Source: Selaginella tamariscina (lineage: Eukaryota; Streptophyta; Lycopodiopsida; Selaginellales; Selaginellaceae). From it: a stretch of 64,000 nt of DNA. Where the stretch lies: positions 467,291-531,290 of the forward strand of contig PUQB01000054.1 in NCBI GenBank assembly GCA_003024785.1, in the 5' to 3' direction. The notes under the pieces are model-generated. The model did no database searches. It was given only the letters and a program-made list of their open reading frames with translations, and had not been told where the DNA came from. Shown in pieces: positions 13,081 to 23,071 of the stretch. A program made the translations under genes and the position numbers. Every line of letters begins with the position of its first letter. Position 1 is the first letter of the stretch.

Positions 13081-13284
13081 GTGAGAACCCCGAGACACAA
13101 CATAGTAATATACGAAAAGACAGAAAACTTAGATATCCTTTGTATTCAAGGTCAGGGTTTTATATATACAAAGGAAAAGGTATATTCTAGTTATATTTGG
13201 ACTATCCTATCAAATTTAACCAGACCATAAATACTCTAGTAACTTCTAGTAACTTCTAGAATATACCATGGTAATTACCTTACA
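13081..13284 (-). repeat. 5' LTR of outer gypsy element
   Basis: 204-bp LTR. In element orientation it starts TGTAAGGTAATTACC and ends GGGGTTCTCAC, followed directly by a TGGTGGAG primer site. Target duplication TAACT lies at 13285-13289. Confidence 0.85.
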
Positions 13285-13289
13285 TAACT

Positions 13290-14528
13290 TATATAATATT
13301 TGGTCACATGCATAAATTAGCATATAAATTAAATAATTTTGATAAATTTAACAAAGCATCTTCATTCCTTTATAAAAGAAGTCACCATTTAAATGGTATA
13401 ATTTGAGTTGCTTAGTTATAAATACATGGTATATATGATATATGTTTAGAAGTTAAAGATATTTAGGACAATCTATTATTGATTTATAAGGTATCTTAAT
13501 ATGATAAAGAATATATCTTTTTTATATATAAACCTTAACTTAAATATAAAGGTTATCTAAAGTTCATTTTTTAATGTATTATATTGTATCCTTACATTAG
13601 TGAAATTGTTGAAGAATAAGTCTAGCCATATTCTAATTTTTATTACTTTAATGGTGCATTATATCATTAATTTTTATTATCCTTGTAGTATGATGTATTA
13701 TTGATTTTCATTACCTTTGTGATATGTTATGTTATTGATATTTATTGCCCTTGTAGTATATTGTCAAAGTTTTAGCCGAAGGGCCAACACATGGTTGTCA
13801 AGTTATTTAACAAGTAACACTAGTGTTTAACCTTAGGTGGTTCTTATTAATGAAACTTAAATTATTTAACTCTTGGATCTCAAAGAGAACACCTCCTAAC
13901 CAAGTGTACCCCTTGAATTAATGTGAACACAAGCATGCTACTTGATAAAATATTCAACCCTCAGTTTTAAACTTGTGACATAACTTAGACATTATACTAT
14001 GTATCATCCAATCAAGTGTCACATGTTAATGTAACTTATTTTTCAAGATATGTGTTATCTTGGTAAATAACTCTTTAGATTCAAGAGTTACACTTGATGC
14101 CACGAACAATGCCAACTTTATAACCCCTTTATGAATCCTTACAAAATTTATTAAAGAGAACCTATTAACCAAGATTCCATGTGTATAGTTTAAGAACACG
14201 AATGTGCCCTACTTAGTTGCAAGTGCTGTTAAAATGTTAGAAATATGTCTCAGCCTTGAAATGTGTATTTTAACAAAAACCTCCAAGGTAAGGATTCGTC
14301 AATGTTAAAGGCCACCCTGAAAATGAGATGTACTTATATTGTTTGGAAATTAAGGTGGCACAATATAGGGTTGTGTCTTAATGACACAAGCTAAAACTTG
14401 CACCGATACAAGAATAATGAATCTGAAAACTCTCATTATATATCTATTTAATATATATGTAAAGCCCCTTGTTATTTTCCTATTTTGTAAAGTGTGATAG
14501 CACAAGATATCATTCTTAGTAAATCTAA
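13290..14528. other. AT-rich intergenic sequence
   Basis: No coding or repeat structure that I can support; AT-rich spacer with scattered short low-complexity runs. Confidence 0.5.
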
Positions 14529-14529
14529 G

Positions 14530-15098
14530 GCCATTCCGCACCAACTCTTATCTTAACTTAACTAAGTTAGGGACCCTTAGTAAGGGGGTTACGTGTTTTT
14601 CAACACTAATACTCCCTAAAAGCTTTATGTAAGGGGTAATGCTTTCCGCACCACCCTTAACTTTCACATTTATGGGTTATTTAAGGGCAAGTATTCTGCA
14701 CCAGCATTTTATCTCTTAAGTTAAAGGGTAATGTATCCGCACCAAAAATCACTTAAATATTTTAAATATTTTGAATTTCACACATGTGTACCAAATACAG
14801 CATGAGCTATTAATGCATCATGAATCGTATGAACATCCAATGTAGCCACTCCCTCTTCCATGTGCCATGGAACCCTAGTTGTCTGCAATTGTAGCTCTCC
14901 ACATAATATGAAAAGCGTGCCAAATTAGGTTGAGATGAGAATAGGGGCGTGGCAAAAAGCTGACATGGAGGCTGGCCAAAAAAAAGGGAAAATTTTTTTT
15001 AATGAAATTTAAGACCACTTTTGTTTAAGGGCTCCGTGTGGATTACTTTACTTCTTAAAACCCATCAATTTGATGGGTTGGGGTTGGTGCGGAAAGGT
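14530..15098. mobile_element. Possible MITE with inverted ends and subterminal repeats
   Basis: CATTCCGCACCAACTC near 14531 is inverted at 15083-15098 as GGTTGGTGCGGAAAG. Between them the motif TTCCGCACCA or a close variant (TTCTGCACCA, ATCCGCACCA) recurs near 14650, 14696 and 14730. Repeated subterminal copies of a terminal motif with no coding capacity are typical of non-autonomous DNA transposons. A target duplication was not convincing, so the class is open. Confidence 0.4.
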
Positions 15099-15261
15099 CC
15101 CCAGTATTATTGAACCATCCAAATATTCTGCAAAATAAACAGTATAGACTCCCACGTTTTTCATGTGGTAGTTGCTTTGAGCCTTTCAAGGGTATTTAAC
15201 CCCACTTCTACTGCCTTAGTTGAGCACTCTTAAGCATTTTCCCCTTTCGTTTTGTTCTAGG

Positions 15262-16531
15262 ATGGCTGCCACTGTCACTGTTTTTGGCAATGGTTATGTG
15301 TATCCGAGAGAGGGGTCCAATAGTTTACGGTTCTATTTCTGAATCTGATCATGGACAGATGTCATGGAACCACCCGCGTCTACTTTCTTCCTCAGAAAAC
15401 TGGGTCAATTTCTGTTTCAATTAAGGCAAGGTCAGTTGACAATCCTAACACTTTGCGCGTAAGTCTGGAAGGTAATCCCAATGCTGCACATGACATAGTT
15501 TTGCCCAAGTCCTCTACGTTTCAAGATTATGCACTAGGAACATACACCATCTCTAGCACAGAGTATCACTATCTGGAAATACGTGCAGTCACGAAAAACT
15601 CAGCATACCTTCCTGATGTGCAAGCATTCGTCATCTCTGGTTCCGCTGCTGAAGGCTCAAGTATAACAAGAGCTCCTATCGTGGTGCACCTCAACGCATC
15701 TTTGGTACAAAACAGATGATATCCAGGGGGATATCACTTGGTTCTACACTGAAATCTATGTAAAGCAAGGGGAAGATCCCCTTCGCTCCTACTACATGAC
15801 AAATGGTTTTTGGCAGTGGCTACTTTGGCATTCAGGTAAGTTCAGTCTAGAACTTTGATCATGCATTTCATTAACATGGCTTCTTTCTAATACTCGTATC
15901 TTCCTAGGTGAACTCACCGACTGAAAGGAGAGTATTGTTTTCAATATGGAGCAAATTATGATACTCAAAAAACCAGAAGAGATACCCGAAGACTACAAAG
16001 TGAAGCTGGTGAAAAAAGGAACTGATGTGGTTTCAGGAGAATTTGGTAATGAGGGGCGGTGCACAGAGCTACTTTAAATATATGTGGAAACTGACACCGT
16101 TTACAAATGTGTTGTGAAGGCTGAAGCTTCTGGCAGCGACAACACCATATTTTCAGGTTACTTCTATATGCCGGAGTCGGGCTGGAAGCTGATTGCTCGA
16201 TGGAACAAGCCAAAAAACTGGAGCTCGCTTGTTAACAAGGCTTTATTCCTTTGTGGAGAACTTTGGAAGCAATGGAAACGACTACTTCAAAGCTCACTTT
16301 GGCAACCAGTGGGCATACAATAGTAAGGCTGGATGGATGGACCTCACCAAGGCTTCATTCAGCACGACCGCCAGTGAAGAGAAGCATCAGCGATATGATT
16401 ATGGCGCTGGTGCAGAAGGCACGTGGATGTATATGTTCAGTGGTGGATTCAAGCAGACCAACAATGTCAAGGCTGGAGATATCATACAACGGAGTCCTGA
16501 CGTGGATTTGAAGAAATTGGATGCTCTCTAA
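15262..16531 (+). CDS. DUF5077-DUF3472 domain protein (frameshifted copy)
   Basis: Starting at the ATG at 15262, the first about 120 residues (FGNGYVYPREGSN … SDHGQMSWNHP … VYFLPQKTGSISVSI) match the N-terminal DUF5077 module. The distal part (FVENFGSNGNDYF … AHFGNQWAY … YDYGAGAEGTWMYMFSGGF) matches DUF3472. One intron at about 15836-15907 has GTAAG and TTCCTAG borders. At least four frame changes occur (near 15335, 15385, 15690 and 16070-16230), several next to homopolymers. Function is not established; the two domains are usually paired in bacterial and some plant proteins thought to bind or process carbohydrate. No signal peptide was seen at this start. A TATTTAA box lies about 70 bp upstream. 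Confidence 0.65.
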
Positions 16532-16718
16532 AAACTATATAGTACCAACTTTGATATACGGGTTGCTGAGTATGGGTTTTTCCCTCTCACCAGGGGTTTT
16601 TTCATCCCACGATGATGCATAAACCGTTTGTGTTTTTAGTATTTACAATAGAAAATAAATACACAATTATCTCAAACAGTTCTTTGAATCGTTCTTGAAA
16701 ACAAAACTATAATAAAAC
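16532..16718. other. 3' flank of the DUF3472 gene
   Basis: Short AT-rich spacer with possible polyadenylation signals (AAAATAAAT near 16651) before the LTR of the next element. Confidence 0.4.
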
Positions 16719-16723
16719 CTTCA

Positions 16724-16932
16724 TGTTAGGCACCACTACGTACAAACTAGAGACCCTCACAAAACCACCCGACCTCCCCCGAGCTGTCTCTAGTCTCCAC
16801 ACGCTGCTCTCCAAAAGGCTTCCAATATCCGTGTGCCCTTAATTCTCTTAAATTTAGGTATAGCTCTTTAGGAATATTCTAGCTTATACCTTTCTGGGGA
16901 ATATTCTTTGATTCGTTATACGGGTCGTAACA
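16724..16932 (-). repeat. 3' LTR of gag-less gypsy copy 1
   Basis: 209 bp, starts TGTTAGGCACCACTACG and ends CGGGTCGTAACA in plus-strand reading. Followed by the polypurine tract. Confidence 0.9.
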
Positions 16933-16976
16933 ATCCTCCCCCATTAGCAAGTCCTTGTCCTCAAGGGCAGTATAAC

Positions 16977-17870
16977 TTACTCAACTGGTCCTGTATCATT
17001 AGCCTCGTACATCGACAAAGAATCTACCCGGGACTCGTTCCTTGTGAGTACTCTCTTTAACTGGCTAACGTGAAACACTGGGTGCACCCTCACTCCTTCT
17101 GGCAGCCGTAATCGATATGCCACCTTACCGATACGCTCCAGAATCTCATAAGGACCTGAGTACCTGAGAGACAACTTATCATTACATCCCTTCCGTAAGG
17201 CCACAACTGTGTTCCGCCTTACATGTGTGGCAAATACCACTCGGAGATATACATAATCCCCCACCTGGAACTCTCGGAAGCTTCTGTGCTCATTAGCAAA
17301 CTTAATAGCTCGGCTCTGAGCTGCTTGTAAGTTCTTCTTGCACAAACTCTGAATGTTTTCAAGTTCAACACTCAGATCTTTAGCTTCCTCATCCATGTTG
17401 CCTTGAGCTTTCTTACTTGCTAAACCAAGCTCAAAAGCTGTCTTGGGATGTCGTCCAAACATAGCATAGTATGGACTCATTCCAATACCACTGTGCTGGC
17501 TGTTATTATAAGCAAACTCGAGTAATGGAATATACTTATCCCGGCCTTCCTTCTGGTTAATAGTGCACCTTAGCATATCTTCCAGAACTTGGTTCACCCT
17601 CTCTGTTTGCCCATCTGTTTCAGGATGATCTCCGCTACACAGCTTAAGCTTCACTTCTATGCACTTAGAAAAGCCTCTCCAAAAGCTAGAAGTGAACTTG
17701 GAGTCCCTATCACTTACAATATCATCTGGAAATCCGTGGATAGGAAATACATATTGTAAATACATCGTAGCCAGCTCGGATGCATTCACATTCTTCCCCA
17801 AGGGAACTAACTTGACAAACTTTGTCAACCTGTCCACAATGACCCACACCTATTCATTCTGCCTCTGTGT
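16977..17870 (-). pseudogene. Gypsy integrase of copy 1
   Basis: A 290-codon frame includes VIVDRLTKFVKLVPL (first part of the core), SDRDSKFTSSFW (second catalytic Asp region), HPETDGQTERVNQVLEDMLR (Glu region), GMSPYYAMFGRHP and the C-terminal YSGPYEILERIGKVAY and HPVFHVSQLK chromodomain-like tail. An in-frame TAG lies just before VWVIVD at about 17850, so the frame is closed there. Confidence 0.85.
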
Positions 17871-18207
17871 CCTTGGCAAATGGGTGACAAAGTCCATAGA
17901 GATACTGCCCCATCGCCTATCTGGAATAGGACAATGGTACTAATAGCCCACCTGGTTTCTCCCTGGGCACCTTTACTTGTTGACACTTGTCACAAGTCCT
18001 ACAGTACTCTATGATATCAGCTTTCATATTCCTCCATTAGAACCTCCTCTTGATCAACTCATACGTTTTTCTCCCCCCAAAATGACCAGCCTCCGGGCGA
18101 TCATGATGAAAATATAGTACCTGGTTGATCAAATGGTTCACACGAGGAAGATACACACGGCCATTGTAGTACAAAACCCCATCCTGAAATGAGAATGGTG
18201 GCTCTAG

Positions 18208-19510
18208 CTATCCTTTGAGCTCCTGCACCTCGGCGTCTTGTGCTTGAGCATGTTGAACTACTTGGCTAAACTCACTGACCGTCCTTGTTAATGCATTACA
18301 TAAGCGTGTTTGGAATTCTCCCACTATTGTGGCTCTCCTAACGCGTGACAAAGCATCTGCCACCACGTTAGTCTTTCCTGCGCGATGCTCAATAGGAAAT
18401 TCGCCAAACTCCATGAGCTTAACCATCCAGCGAGCTTGCCGAGAGTTTAACTCTTTCTGTGTGAACAGATACACCAAAGGCTTATGATCTGTAAACACCT
18501 TGAAACTTGCACCATAAAGATAGTGCCTCCAAACTCGTAATGCATTAACAATAGCCAGTAGTTCTTACTCATACGTTGAGTACCATTGCTCTGCAGGGTT
18601 CAAAGTACGACTCTCATACACAATAGGCCTTCCCTCTTGCATAAGTACAACTCCAATGGCCACTCCCACTTGCATCACATGATACCTCATAAGGCTTAGA
18701 GGGATCTGTTAATAAAAACTAGTGCACGTACCAAAGCTTGTTTCAAGCTTGGAAACTGCTCTTTTCTAAAGCACTTCATGCAAAGGGAACGTCCTTCCTC
18801 AGCAACTTAGTTAACGGAGAAGCTTTCTTGGCATAATCCTTGACATACCGCCGGTAATAACCAACCATGCCCAAGAAACTCTGTAACTCTTCTGCATTGC
18901 TAGGAACTGGCCATTGCTCCACCATTGCCACCTTCTGTGGGTCAGTCTTCACTCCACTTGGCGTCACAATGTGACCCAAATACTCCACTTTGCACTGAGC
19001 AAATGTACATTTGCTCTTCTTTGCATAGAGCTTGTTCTCCCTTAACAACTGAAGAATCTTCGCAAATGCTGCACATGCTCCTTCATATTCTTACTATAAA
19101 TAAGAATATCGTTAAGGAAGATCTCCACAAAGTCGTGCAAGTAGTCACCAAAATCTCAGTCATCAACTGAGTGAATGTGATTGGGGCATTTGTTAAGCCA
19201 AATGGCATAACAGTGAACTTGAAATGCCAAAGTTAGTGTTGAAAGCAGTTTTGTAAATATCTGCCTCCTTCACAGCAATCTGATGATACCTATTGCGCAA
19301 ATCTATCTTGGTGAACACTCTGGCTCCACCGAGATGATCCATGATAGTATCCACACGTGGCATGGGCATCCTGTCCTTCACTGTTTGCTTGTTGAGAGCT
19401 ATGCACATCCTCATGGTGCCATCTTTTCTTCTTGAAAAGCAATACTGGTGCACCAAATGGAGACTTGCTCAGTTGTATGAAGCCATATTCCAATAGCTCC
19501 ATCACTTGTC
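18208..19510 (-). pseudogene. Gypsy RT and RNase H of copy 1, frameshifted
   Basis: RT pieces: [20 protein letters not shown] and [15 protein letters not shown] (19193-19456), and CKVEYLGHIVTPSGV with FLGMVGYYRRYVKDYA (18776-19048). RNase H: FTDHKPLVYLFTQKE and HRAGKTNVVADALSRV (18208-18498). The pieces lie in different frames. The FLDD box region near 19100 is disrupted here, while it is intact in the sister element. Confidence 0.85.
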
Positions 19511-19799
19511 TCTTAACCTCTTGCTCCTTAGCATGGCTCAGTCGGAATGGCTTATGGTAAATGGCTTTCGTACCCTATTCCAGCTCCACACCTCTTGCAT
19601 GTGGTAGCCATGAGGTAGCTCAGGAGGGAAGACGTCAACAAACTCCTCGCACAACAGTTTTGCTCAAGGTGATAGTAAAAGAACTTGTTTGGAGACTCAA
19701 GCTTTTGTTCCAAACCAAGTGTCTTTCACTTCACTATACTCAAGCTTCATGTGCTTGGTGCTCCACTAGATCTTAGGATCCACACGCACTAGCTTTGCA

Positions 19800-20360
19800 A
19801 GAAAGAAAGTCTCCACCAACTGGGTTTTGCCAACCTCTAGCTGTAACTCCTCCACACAAGCAATTTAGCTCTGTGTGACAACTAAGCCCTCAATCTCATA
19901 TTGAGGCATAGTCTTCGTTCAACTCCACCAGCTGGGTTTTGCCAACCTACAGCTGTAACTCCTCCACACAAGCACTGTAGCTCTGTGTGATAACTGAGCC
20001 CTCAATCTTGTATTGAGGCACAGTCTTCATGCAGCTCCACCAGCTGGGTTTTGCCAACATCCAGCTGTAACTCCTCCACACAAGCACTGTAGCTATGTGT
20101 GATAGCTGAGCCCTCAATTCATATTGAGGCTCTTTGTGCAGCTCCACCAGCTGGGTTTTGCCAACCTCCAGCTGTAACTCCTCCACACAAGCACTAGCTC
20201 TGTGTGATAGCTAAGCCCTCAATCTCGTATTGAGGCTCTTCGTGCAGCTTCACCAGCTGGGTTTTGCCAACCTCCAGCTGTAACTCCTCCACACAAGCAT
20301 TGTAGCTCTGTGTGATAGTTTGAGCCTTCAAATTTGTATTGAGGCACAGTCTTCGTGGGC
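19800..20360 (-). repeat. Tandem ~110-bp repeats downstream of the protease motif (copy 1)
   Basis: About five copies of a unit that begins with CCACCAGCTGGGTTTTGCCA in plus-strand reading. Each codes on the minus strand for a variant of VPQYEIEG…CVEELQLEVGKTQ. Units differ by small indels, so the frame shifts between copies. It lies inside pol, between protease and RT. Confidence 0.8.
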
Positions 20361-20494
20361 AAGCTGCACTCCTCCACTAACTTTGTTGACACAAAGTTAT
20401 CGCTACTCATGCTATCCACAAGGACTCGCACTGGACGCTCACCAAGTCGTCCCTCCACCACAATAACACGTGTGTGTGGCTCCTCCCATGCCAT
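20360..20494 (-). pseudogene. Gypsy protease of copy 1 (altered active site)
   Basis: Frame reads VVEGRLGERPVRVLVDSMSSDNFVS. A retropepsin site should read D-S/T-G; here the Gly codon is ATG (Met). The sister element has Arg at the same place. This sits just upstream of the tandem repeats. Confidence 0.65.
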
Positions 20495-20742
20495 GTAGTT
20501 TACCTATTGAGCAAGAACAAATAGAAATTCCTTGTGGTTTAGAGAAGTCTCCTTTGTGCTCCTCTCCACGCTCCATCTCCTAAAGCTTTTAGGCGTCTAC
20601 TTGTCCTTGCTACCATTGAAACTTTTGCCCTTGGGCTTACTTTCTCCTTGGACAATTTGCCTTTTAGTGTCCAACGTCTTTACATAGGTGGTATTATTCC
20701 TTCCCACCATGCACTCATCTCGAACCTTGCTCCGATACCAAT

Positions 20743-20950
20743 TGTTAGGCACCACTACGTACAAACTAGAGACCCTCACAAAACCACCCAATCTCCGCCG
20801 AGTTGTCTCTAGTCTCCACACGTTTGCTCTCCAAAAGGCTTCCAATATGTGTGCCCTTAATTCTCTTAGATTTAGGTATAGCTCTTTAGGAATATTCTAG
20901 CTTATACCTTTCTGAGGAATATTCTTTGATTCGTTATACGGGTCGTAACA
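20743..20950 (-). repeat. 5' LTR of gag-less gypsy copy 1
   Basis: 208 bp, nearly identical to the left LTR, and followed by target duplication CTTCA. Confidence 0.9.
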
Positions 20951-20955
20951 CTTCA

Positions 20956-21215
20956 AATCAAATATTGTATGTACGAAATCAGATTTTTAGAATGCAGTTC
21001 AGTTCTGCTGTCAATATTGGGTATAGTTGGTTGATGCAAGTAGGGCATCAATTCAAATGTTACAATTTTGCATATATTTTAGCTTTAGTACATTAAAATT
21101 GTAAAGTTTTTTATATCGCTATAATTTCTGATTTGATATATAAGTTATGATTTCACATACATGTTTATCTCTTTTAAGTTGTCGCTGTTGACATTGACAT
21201 TGGTTAGGATTAAAA
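20956..21215. other. AT-rich intergenic sequence
   Basis: No gene or repeat seen. Confidence 0.4.
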
Positions 21216-21221
21216 GTCAAA

Positions 21222-21375
21222 TGATGTTATAAAGAGGGCTATTATATTTAATTAAGTAACCACGATCTAATGATGTTATAAGAAGGGGTGTTATATTATT
21301 TAACTAAGTACCACGATTTAATGATGTTACGGAGAGGATTCTTATATTATTTAATTAAGTGACCATGATTTATCT
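21222..21375. repeat. Three ~51-bp tandem repeats
   Basis: Three units share TGATGTTA…, an AT-rich middle (TTATATTATTTAA…AAGT) and CCACGATTTAA-type ends. Divergence between units is about 15-20%. No coding content. Confidence 0.7.
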
Positions 21376-23010
21376 AAATTAAATAATTTTATTAAATAAG
21401 AATTATAACACTCCTAGTTGATGCAAGTTGATTAAAGACTTGAATTTATAATAGCAATCTACCATGGGCTCTATTTTGATGAGTTTCAGGGGATCTTCTT
21501 TTAAAGTGTTCCGTGGAAGCATTCTTCTATATCAAGAGACTCAAAAAAAAGATCATTTAAATGTGTTCTTTGGGGTGTTGCAATTTAGTTTCAGCAATGA
21601 CTTGGTTGGGATCAGGATTGTTATATGCGGGAGGGCTTGTGCAAATTCCTGGTGATAAACATTACACTTGTAGTTGCAATCCACGTTGTAAACCTCAGGC
21701 TTGAGGACGGCTGTTTGGAGGCCAAACTGACAGCTGTTCACATGTCAATGCTGCGGATGGCTGACCGATTGTATATCATTATCTTTTATTAATGTCTTTA
21801 TTGCATGTTGTCTCAGGTTTTCAATGTTGAGGTTTATAAATAAAAAGAAAATGCATATTCTTATACTATCTTATAAATTAATAATTAACCACCTTTAGTA
21901 CCTTTAAAAATATTCTCAACATAACCATATTACCTTACACTGTATATATAATTTAAATTTAGTACGTATAAACAACGTAACTATGCATTGTGAAATTGAA
22001 TTTTTACTTATCTAAATTTTGAAGTTGAACTATTCAAATAACTTAATAAAAGTGTTACTATTCACCGAGGCATAGAAGCCACTTGCCCTGAAAAAGGCAT
22101 TTTAAAATTAACAAAAATTGTACTTTCTACCTAAGCTTCAAAATGACAAACTGATACATACATACACATTCCTTCCTGGCTGCAACATGGTGCTTGTTTG
22201 TAACACACACGCACGCACACACCTTCATATAATATAAGAATGCACATTTATGACATAGAACAATATAGAACATGAACCATCTTGGTTGTACGGTCTACCA
22301 ACCTTATAGAATACAATGTATATTTCTTGCAATTGCATATTATTGCATCTATACCATATGGGAAATGTTTATGAATGTATGTGTGCACAAATGTGTATGA
22401 AATCAACCATCTTGTGTGCATTATGTCGAAATTCCATTGGCTTTAACAATGTACTCTCTTCTTTGTTTACCATTCTCTGGACAAAAAGATGATTATATTA
22501 ACTTAATTTTTAAGTCATATAATTTACATCAACCATAATATAGGTATCGAAGTGCCTCTTTATTCATACTCTTCCTATAACTTTGATGAAAACTCAAACC
22601 AGTAGAATTAATTGGGTTTTCTTATTAAACATGCGTTAAACTTTCTTAAACTATGGATCCCATGATATCTGTTGGGCAAAGAGCCACGTAGTTCAGCAGT
22701 ATGTGGTTGTATATGAGAAGCTCAAAGGTGTATTTTCCGGAGATTTTATCCTAGGATTGTGAGAATTTAACTTAATATTTTTGTCTAATTAACTTAGCAT
22801 ATTACATGTTATTACTTAGTACTATGTTTTTAATGTACCACCACTAGTCATCTGAAAACATATGAAACATCAAATCTACCTTAAGTGTGTTTGTTAATCA
22901 GAGCTTTAAAGTCAAAAGTAATGCAGAGTAAGGACGATCCTAAAGACAAATCAATAAGACAATGTACAACAGGAACGTAAGAAAGTAGGAAGAAAACTAA
23001 AATTCTTTGC
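21376..23010. other. AT-rich intergenic sequence
   Basis: No gene I can support. A short stretch near 21600-21760 is richer in GC and has several Cys codons in one frame but no conserved motif. Small AC-rich runs occur near 22205. The first exon of the BURP gene may lie in the last part. Confidence 0.4.
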
Positions 23011-23071
23011 AAGTGACAGCTCCAATTTGTTTGCACACTATACTTTTAGATATACGTATCGAACCCTCGAC

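Larger units (their letters stand above)
1401..13284 (-). mobile_element. Ty3/gypsy LTR retrotransposon (outer element, split by nested insertion)
   Basis: A minus-strand element bounded by related LTRs at 1401-1527 and 13081-13284 and flanked by the 5-bp target duplication TAACT (1396-1400 and 13285-13289). In element order it has a 5' LTR, a primer site beginning TGGTGGAGAAG directly inside the LTR, gag, protease, reverse transcriptase, RNase H and integrase, then a purine tract (GAGGGAGGGA) before the 3' LTR. The order PR-RT-RH-INT defines Ty3/gypsy. All domains carry frameshifts. A second LTR element sits in gag (5480-12801). Confidence 0.9.
16724..20950 (-). mobile_element. Gag-less Ty3/gypsy element, copy 1
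   Basis: LTRs at 16724-16932 and 20743-20950 (TGTTAGGCACC … GGGTCGTAACA) are flanked by the exact duplication CTTCA (16719-16723 and 20951-20955). Minus orientation is shown by the primer site TTGGTATCGGAGC next to the right LTR and the purine tract TAATGGGGGAGGAT next to the left one. The internal order is protease, RT, RNase H, integrase. Only about 250 bp separates primer site and protease, leaving no room for gag. The same structure occurs in the element at 41771-45317. Confidence 0.9.

Noticed and set aside
12939..13230. Lys-rich plus-strand frames next to the LTR
   Set aside because: Purine-rich leader of a minus-strand gypsy element read on the wrong strand.
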